Assembly (NCBI RefSeq): GCF_000423925.1
Contig: NZ_AUIX01000026.1
Coordinates: forward strand, 1-64,000
Length of the DNA: 64,000 bases
From: Butyrivibrio sp. VCD2006
GTDB taxonomy: Bacteria > Bacillota > Clostridia > Lachnospirales > Lachnospiraceae
Reading direction: 5' to 3'
The position numbers were made by a program, and so were the translations under genes. Shown here one piece after another: positions 60,816 to 64,000 of this stretch; the stretch's first letter is position 1; each line of letters begins with the position of its first letter. The notes under the pieces were generated by a model that was not told the DNA's origin, made no database searches, and saw only the letters and a list, made by a program, of their open reading frames with translations.

Positions 60816-60882
60816 TAATCCTGGAAAATTCAAACAAACAATTATGAATTTCAGTTACGAAGTAATCTCGAAGTTTCTGACA

Positions 60883-62247
60883 CTACGCGATCAGTCCCTG
60901 GATAAGAATGAATGCGATGAGGATCGGAAGCACGAATTTGAAGTAGTATTTAAGTGCTCCCGGCATCTTTACGCCGTCTCCGGTGTTAGTCTCCTTCAGG
61001 TAATTATCAAATCCCCATCCGTACTTAGTTACACAGAACAGAAGGAAAATTAGTGAACCTCCCGGAAGGAGTATGTTACTTACTATGAAATCCTCAGAGT
61101 CGAGGACATCTCTTGCCCCGATGATATGAAGATCACTCCAGATATTATATCCAAGAACGCAGGGTATACTTGCAACAAGAATGAAAATCGCATTTACTAA
61201 AATAGATTTTCCTCTGCTCCATCCAAAGTTATCGGTAATAAATGCAACGAGGTTCTCAAATACTGCAGTAACAGTCGAAAAGCTTGCAAAGGTCATGAAT
61301 ATAAAGAACAGAGTTCCCCATATTCTTCCATAGCTCATGTTAAGGAATACCTTAGGAAGCGTAATAAAGATAAGAGCAGGACCCTGATTGGTCTCAACAT
61401 TATAGCTAAAGCATGCAGGGAAAATGATGAGGCCTGCAATGATCGCTACAAAGGTATCAAGTGCACAGATTCTTATAGCCTCTCCTGTCAGTGTGTGATC
61501 TTTTGACATATAACTTCCGAAAATCTCAAGTGCTCCGATACCAAGACTCAGAGTAAAGAAAGCCTGATTCATCGCAGCGCTTATAACCTTCCCAAGTCCG
61601 ACCTCCATGGCCCTGTTCCAGTCGGGAAGCAGATAGAATTTCACACCTTCAATGGCACCATCCAGAGTAAGTGAGTGAATTGCAAGGATTATGATAAGAG
61701 CAAGCAGTCCTATCATCATCACCTTGTTAACACGTTCAAGTCCGTTCTCGACACCAAGGCTAAGAACCATAAATCCAAACACAACAGTAATCACCATGAA
61801 TATGCCCATCTCCATGGGATCTGCGAGCATGTTGCCAAATACATCTCCAACAGCTTCAGTATCAACATTTTTAAACTGACCGGATGCGAACTTAAAGAAA
61901 TAGTCTACCATCCAGCCTGAAACTGTCGTGTAGTACATCATCAGAAGGTAGCAGCCAAGCATACAAAACCAGCCATGAATGTGCCATTTATGACCTTTTT
62001 TCTCAAGCTTCTCATAGCCTCTTACAACTGATTGTCCGCTGGCTCTACCAACAGCAAATTCCATTGTCATTACAGGAATTCCCATTAAAATGAGAAACAG
62101 CAAATAAAAAAGTACAAACACCGCACCTCCGTTGGCACCTGTAACGTAAGGGAATTTCCAAACATTACCGATACCTATTGCGCAGCCTGCACTTACGAGA
62201 ATAAAACCTAATCTAGAGCCAAAGCTCCCCCTCTCTTCTTCATACAT
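60883..62247 (-). CDS. Neurotransmitter:sodium symporter family transporter
   Basis: The 454-residue protein has eleven or twelve membrane helices of the LeuT fold. The family start GFILVSAGCAIGIGNVWKFPY forms helix 1 with its unwound sodium and substrate site. GANGGAVFVLFYLLFL and the helix 6 block NQAFFTLSLGIGALEIFGSY are also present. Bacterial members import amino acids using sodium. The ribosome site AAGGAG lies before ATG 62247. It is divergent from an AraC-type regulator across 108 bp, which suggests that the regulator controls it. Confidence 0.92.
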   Translation of the reverse strand: MYEEERGSFGSRLGFILVSAGCAIGIGNVWKFPYVTGANGGAVFVLFYLLFLILMGIPVMTMEFAVGRASGQSVVRGYEKLEKKGHKWHIHGWFCMLGCYLLMMYYTTVSGWMVDYFFKFASGQFKNVDTEAVGDVFGNMLADPMEMGIFMVITVVFGFMVLSLGVENGLERVNKVMMIGLLALIIILAIHSLTLDGAIEGVKFYLLPDWNRAMEVGLGKVISAAMNQAFFTLSLGIGALEIFGSYMSKDHTLTGEAIRICALDTFVAIIAGLIIFPACFSYNVETNQGPALIFITLPKVFLNMSYGRIWGTLFFIFMTFASFSTVTAVFENLVAFITDNFGWSRGKSILVNAIFILVASIPCVLGYNIWSDLHIIGARDVLDSEDFIVSNILLPGGSLIFLLFCVTKYGWGFDNYLKETNTGDGVKMPGALKYYFKFVLPILIAFILIQGLIA

Positions 62248-62355
62248 TTTTCATCTCTCCTTCAAAAAAACTTTTCCATTAACCAAATTCCGAGTATAAT
62301 TTTATCACATTTATACGTTATATTTGAGTTAAACAATAGATTACAGGGAAGTATT

Positions 62356-63099
62356 ATGAATTTTGCAAAAGATTGGGAAGAAAACGAAATAAAGCTCTCG
62401 GAAGACGAGATAACACACAGACAACAGAATGATGAGTACATGTTCTATCAGCAGGTGGCTAACGGTGATGTCGATGCTATCCAGGAAAATATCGATAATC
62501 ACAGATTCCTTGATGCCAACGGAACAGGTACACTTTCAAAGGATCCTCTGCAGAACCTCAAGTATCATTTTGTTGTAACTGCTGCTCTCATCACAAGAAT
62601 ATGCACCGAAAAAGGCATGGAGATGGAGCGCGCCTTCAGACTGAGCGATTTTTACATACAAAAATTGGACAACATAAATACTATCCAGGAGATATCAGAT
62701 CTTCACTCCCAAATGGTCATGGATTACACCGTGCGCATGAAGAACATGAAGCATAACGCTAATCTTTCACGCACAACCAACGAATGCCTTAATTATATTT
62801 ATGCCAGGGTCAACGACAGGATCACTATAGACGATCTTGCGAATCACCTCGGGACCTCCACCAGTCATATCTCGAGACTTTTCAAGGAGGAGCTGGGCAT
62901 CTCTCCGAGCGATTACATCAGAAACGTCAAAATTGATAAAGCCAAAAACCTGCTGCGTTTTTCAGACTATTCAATTATTGAGATTTCCAACTACCTTTCC
63001 TTCTCTTCCCAGAGCCACTTCAGTAAGCTCTTCTTCGAAGAGACCGGAATGACACCCAAGAAATACCGTGAGACCTATTACGGCACGACATGGAAATAA
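62356..63099 (+). CDS. AraC-family transcriptional regulator
   Basis: The 247-residue protein has a C-terminal double helix-turn-helix (about residues 145-245) with DDLANHLGTSTSHISRLFKE and the signature IIEISNYLSFSSQSHFSKLF ending in FEETGMTPKKYR. The N-terminal 140 residues are helical and do not look like a cupin sugar-binding domain; they resemble the YSIRK/YesN-type helical region seen in Lachnospiraceae regulators. The ligand is unknown. It is divergent from the sodium symporter, and the shared 108-bp gap is the probable operator. Confidence 0.9.
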   Translation: MNFAKDWEENEIKLSEDEITHRQQNDEYMFYQQVANGDVDAIQENIDNHRFLDANGTGTLSKDPLQNLKYHFVVTAALITRICTEKGMEMERAFRLSDFYIQKLDNINTIQEISDLHSQMVMDYTVRMKNMKHNANLSRTTNECLNYIYARVNDRITIDDLANHLGTSTSHISRLFKEELGISPSDYIRNVKIDKAKNLLRFSDYSIIEISNYLSFSSQSHFSKLFFEETGMTPKKYRETYYGTTWK

Positions 63100-63107
63100 A
63101 TACATAA

Positions 63108-63166
63108 ATAAAAGGAGCCGTTACCACCGATCTATAGGGGAAAACCAGTGGGCGGCTCCTTTTTTA
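63108..63166. terminator. Bidirectional terminator after the AraC gene
   Basis: AAAGGAGCCG and CGGCTCCTTTTTT arms enclose a 32-nt loop with an inner CCAC/GTGG pair. Runs of A and T on the two sides let it serve the AraC gene and the minus-strand surface protein gene. Confidence 0.8.
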
Positions 63167-63228
63167 GCGTTATTAAAGTGTATTTTTTTATTATCTAAAG
63201 AAGGTTTTAAAAACGCTTATCTGTAACC

Positions 63229-64000
63229 TCATGATTTTTTGTAAACGAAGGTTACATTCTTTAATCCAGCTTTCTTGAAGAGCTTTACAACTTTGTTGTA
63301 CTTCGCTTCATTAGCGGCATAGATTACTACCTTGAAATCCTTGTCAAGTGTGCATCCTGAGAATGCTGACTTTGATACCTTTGTAAGATTTGCTGACTTA
63401 ACAGTGATCTTCTTAAGGCTTGTGCAGCCTGAGAACGCATTCTTAGCAATTGTCTTAACATTCTTTCCAAGAGTAACTTTCTTGATCTTTGTGTTATCTT
63501 TGAAAGCATTCTCAGCGACCTTTGTGATCTGAACTTTTCCGCCATCTACCTTTGTTGTAGCAGGAACAGTGAAGCTCTTCTTGGTTGAATCAGGGTTAGC
63601 CTGATAGCTTGCTGTATTCTTACCTGTAACAGTTACGATATCGTTCTTTGTTACTTTAACTTCACCCTTGTCAGCCTTACCATTCTTGTTAACCTTTGTC
63701 TCAGCTTTAGGTGTCTCCGTGTTCTGAGTATCAACTACAGGTGCCGGAGCAGGCTGAGCTGTCTCTTCAGAAGTTGAAGGCTGAGGAGCAGGCTGAGGCT
63801 GGGGCTGTTCTGAAGGCTGTTCAGCAGGCTGCTCTGAAGGCTGCTCTGCGGGCTGTTCAGAGGGCTGCTCTGAAGGCTCTTCTGAAGGCTCTTCTGAAGG
63901 CTCTTCCTCAATACCCTGAATTCTGTTGTACTCTTCCTTTGTTATCTCAACAAGAGTTATGTCATCAATATAAACATCATGCTTATCGCTGATTCTTACG
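63229..64000 (-). CDS. BspA-like leucine-rich-repeat surface protein (C-terminal part, runs off the window)
   Basis: The frame is open from the right window edge to TGA at 63229-63231 (257 codons including the stop). The first visible residues (HDVYIDDITLVEI) look like the last strand of a carbohydrate-binding or jelly-roll domain. A Glu/Pro/Ser/Gln repeat linker follows (about 63769-63905, units EEPS and EQPA/EQPS). After a Lys-rich segment come LRR_5 repeats (VAENAFKDNTKIKKVTLG, IAKNAFSGCTSLKKITV, VSKSAFSGCTL). The protein ends in a compact VKLFKKAGLKNVTFVYKK unit. No sortase motif is present. The upstream part, outside the window, may hold an enzyme. Confidence 0.85.
   Translation of the reverse strand, partial: VRISDKHDVYIDDITLVEITKEEYNRIQGIEEEPSEEPSEEPSEQPSEQPAEQPSEQPAEQPSEQPQPQPAPQPSTSEETAQPAPAPVVDTQNTETPKAETKVNKNGKADKGEVKVTKNDIVTVTGKNTASYQANPDSTKKSFTVPATTKVDGGKVQITKVAENAFKDNTKIKKVTLGKNVKTIAKNAFSGCTSLKKITVKSANLTKVSKSAFSGCTLDKDFKVVIYAANEAKYNKVVKLFKKAGLKNVTFVYKKS

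Overview
This window looks like a chromosome segment from a low-GC Firmicute of the family Lachnospiraceae, most like a rumen or gut Butyrivibrio or Pseudobutyrivibrio. The reasons are indirect: an AT-rich background, strong AGGAGG-type ribosome sites, plant-cell-wall enzymes (a GH115 xylan glucuronidase, a pectin-acetylesterase-like protein and a beta-helix protein), class B sortase, BspA-like leucine-rich repeats, several c-di-GMP proteins and an Rpn-family remnant. No rRNA, CRISPR array or prophage was seen. The genus is an inference.

Layout. 1-256 is the end of a transposase. 739-8372 (minus) holds a C39-like peptidase, a heterodimeric ABC exporter and a GH115 alpha-glucuronidase. 8500-9587 holds a PilZ protein and a small unknown. 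9962-13557 (minus) is an operon of an acyltransferase, a Nudix hydrolase and a papain-like lipoprotein. 13677-16350 has a glycine-rich membrane protein and a secreted M4 metalloprotease.

The centrepiece is a minus-strand operon at 35577-16631. In order it encodes an amino-acid-type ABC importer (solute-binding domains fused to the permease), its ATPase with a C-terminal RsbW-like domain, a MATE exporter with a second, better preserved RsbW-like ATPase domain, a 4472-residue nonribosomal peptide synthetase (NRPS), and a small STAS anti-sigma-antagonist protein. The NRPS order is A-T-C-A-T-E-C-A-T-C-A-T-reductase. This predicts an N-capped peptide with one D residue, released as an aldehyde, which is the chemistry of protease-inhibiting peptide aldehydes. 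The operon joins biosynthesis, import, export and the two halves of a partner-switching control module. It is the best candidate in the window for an undescribed system.

35718-40986 holds a chemoreceptor, DAHP synthase, MscL with a zinc-ribbon tail, a tRNA-Gly(CCC) with a clear promoter and terminator, and an unknown protein. 41278-48885 (minus) holds a beta-helix protein, a condensation-like acyltransferase, a zinc-ribbon membrane protein, an esterase, a sortase B with its LPRTG substrate, and a 28-residue membrane peptide with its own ribosome site, promoter and terminator. 49097-54620 has a diguanylate cyclase and a large mosaic surface protein whose middle is clearly richer in GC. 55217-64000 has an Rpn pseudogene, YggS, a Nudix hydrolase, a second diguanylate cyclase, a CDF metal transporter, a sodium symporter, an AraC regulator and the end of a leucine-rich-repeat surface protein.

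Several apparent long reading frames begin upstream of the true start. Where a ribosome site decided the matter the shorter start is used and explained. Statements on base composition are by eye, not calculated.
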